NCBI GenBank assembly: GCA_947485425.1 | Contig: CANKSK010000025.1 | Span: 1 to 9,417 of the forward strand | From: Bacteroidota bacterium | GTDB taxonomy: Bacteria > Bacteroidota > Bacteroidia > AKYH767-A > CANKSK01 | Direction: 5' to 3' | DNA length: 9,417 nt | In this document: positions 8,526 to 9,417 of the stretch, piece after piece | How positions within the stretch are numbered: the first letter of the stretch is position 1 | How the letters are laid out: every line of letters starts with the position of its first letter | The notes under the pieces: model-generated | Databases searched by the model: none | Seen by the model: the letters and a program-made list of their open reading frames with translations, nothing else | What the model was told of the DNA's origin: nothing | Made by a program: the position numbers and the translations under genes

Positions 8526-9417
8526 ATGTTTAATTACGATTCCATGAATTCCGAAAACAACTCTGAATTTATCGTCTTTTTTGATGAGATTCACTTGACA
8601 GATATTACCAAAGTAGGGGGCAAGAACGCTTCTCTTGGAGAATTATACCATATGGTATCACAAAAGGAAATCCACATCCCTTTTGGCTTTGCGATCAATT
8701 CAAATGCCTATTGGCACTTTTTAGATGAAAACCATTTAAAACAACCCTTGATTGAAGCGCTGAAAAAATTAGATACCGAACATTTTACAAATTTGAAAGA
8801 AGTAGGGTTGGAAATTCGCAATCTAATCGGACAGGGAAAAATCCCAAAAGATTTATCGGATGCGATTATTCAAGGCTATCAGAAGTTATGTAATCTGTAT
8901 GGACCGATGACAGACGTGGCAGCGAGGAGCAGTGCAACGGCAGAAGACTTGCCATCTGCCAGTTTTGCAGGACAGCATGAGTCCTTTCTGAACATTCGGG
9001 GCGAAAAATCTGTATTGACATTTGTTCAAAAATGCTATGCTTCGCTTTTCACAGATAGGGCTATCAAATATCGTGAAGACAATGGCTTTAAGCATATGAA
9101 CATAGCCTTATCTGTAGGTATTCAAAAAATGGTGCGAGCGGATAAAGCCTCATCAGGCATTATATTTACCATGGAACCGGAAACTGGATTTAAAGATATT
9201 GTTCATATTTCCGGTTGTTGGGGGCTAGGGGAAAATATTGTTCAGGGCAGCATCACGCCGGATGAATTTTATGTATTTAAACCCACCTTTAAAGCGGGCA
9301 AAAACGGGATCATTTCAAAAAAATTGGGATCAAAAGAAAAAACGATGATCTATTCCCAAGATGAAGATATTATGGGCGCAAAAAATATTTGCAATATCGA
9401 AACGCCTCTTGAAAAAC
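8526..9417 (+). CDS. ppsA: phosphoenolpyruvate synthase, N-terminal part (3' end outside window)
   Basis: PEP synthase converts pyruvate, ATP and water to PEP, AMP and phosphate, the entry step of gluconeogenesis from pyruvate; it acts in the cytoplasm. The first 297 residues are present and cover most of the N-terminal ATP-grasp domain: KVGGKNASLGEL at 29-40, the nucleotide-binding segment ARSSATAEDLP (133-143) followed by SFAGQHESFLN (146-156), SGIIFTMEP at 210-218, and WGLGENIVQG with PDEFYV at 232-250. These match PEP synthase better than pyruvate phosphate dikinase. The phosphohistidine and PEP-binding domains lie beyond the window. ATG 8526 is the first start after an in-frame TGA at 8502; ATG 8544 is an alternative, because the conserved region begins only near residue 15. 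The gene is divergent from the phosphorylase operon, whose family can consume both of its by-products. Confidence 0.93.
   Translation, partial: MFNYDSMNSENNSEFIVFFDEIHLTDITKVGGKNASLGELYHMVSQKEIHIPFGFAINSNAYWHFLDENHLKQPLIEALKKLDTEHFTNLKEVGLEIRNLIGQGKIPKDLSDAIIQGYQKLCNLYGPMTDVAARSSATAEDLPSASFAGQHESFLNIRGEKSVLTFVQKCYASLFTDRAIKYREDNGFKHMNIALSVGIQKMVRADKASSGIIFTMEPETGFKDIVHISGCWGLGENIVQGSITPDEFYVFKPTFKAGKNGIISKKLGSKEKTMIYSQDEDIMGAKNICNIETPLEK

Overview
This window looks like chromosomal DNA of a member of the Bacteroidota. Three things suggest this. The secreted protease ends in a type IX secretion (T9SS) type A sorting domain, a secretion system confined to that group. Start codons lack Shine-Dalgarno sequences. 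An exact match to the Bacteroidota -7 promoter element (TAnnTTTG) lies just upstream of a start codon. Base composition is moderately AT-rich throughout, and I see no tRNA, rRNA, CRISPR array, insertion sequence or attachment site. Genus cannot be fixed from the sequence alone.

Layout, left to right: (1) 1-2043, +, the 3' part of infB (translation initiation factor IF-2), closed by a clear intrinsic terminator at 2066-2094. (2) 2181-5909, +, a 1242-residue secreted M36 (fungalysin-type) metalloprotease with signal peptide, propeptide, inserted PA domain, two PKD domains and a T9SS sorting domain. (3) A 29-bp convergent junction. (4) 8343 down to 5939, -, a two-gene operon: a long-form thymidine/AMP phosphorylase followed, with a 4-base ATGA overlap, by a short, divergent ribose-phosphate pyrophosphokinase (PRPP synthetase). 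(5) An approximately 180-bp divergent intergenic region with candidate promoters both ways. (6) 8526 to the right edge, +, the N-terminal ATP-grasp part of phosphoenolpyruvate synthase. No stretch longer than about 300 bases lacks a gene.

The left half is housekeeping (infB) plus an exported nutrient-acquisition protease, with no evident functional link. The right half is more coherent. PEP synthase releases AMP and phosphate, PRPP synthetase releases AMP, and the phosphorylase family includes enzymes that consume exactly AMP and phosphate to give adenine and ribose 1,5-bisphosphate. The three genes may therefore form an AMP-handling module joining central carbon and nucleotide metabolism. 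That link is an inference from gene order and family chemistry; the sequence does not demonstrate it. The PRPP synthetase also carries an altered PRPP-binding loop, so its exact reaction deserves testing.
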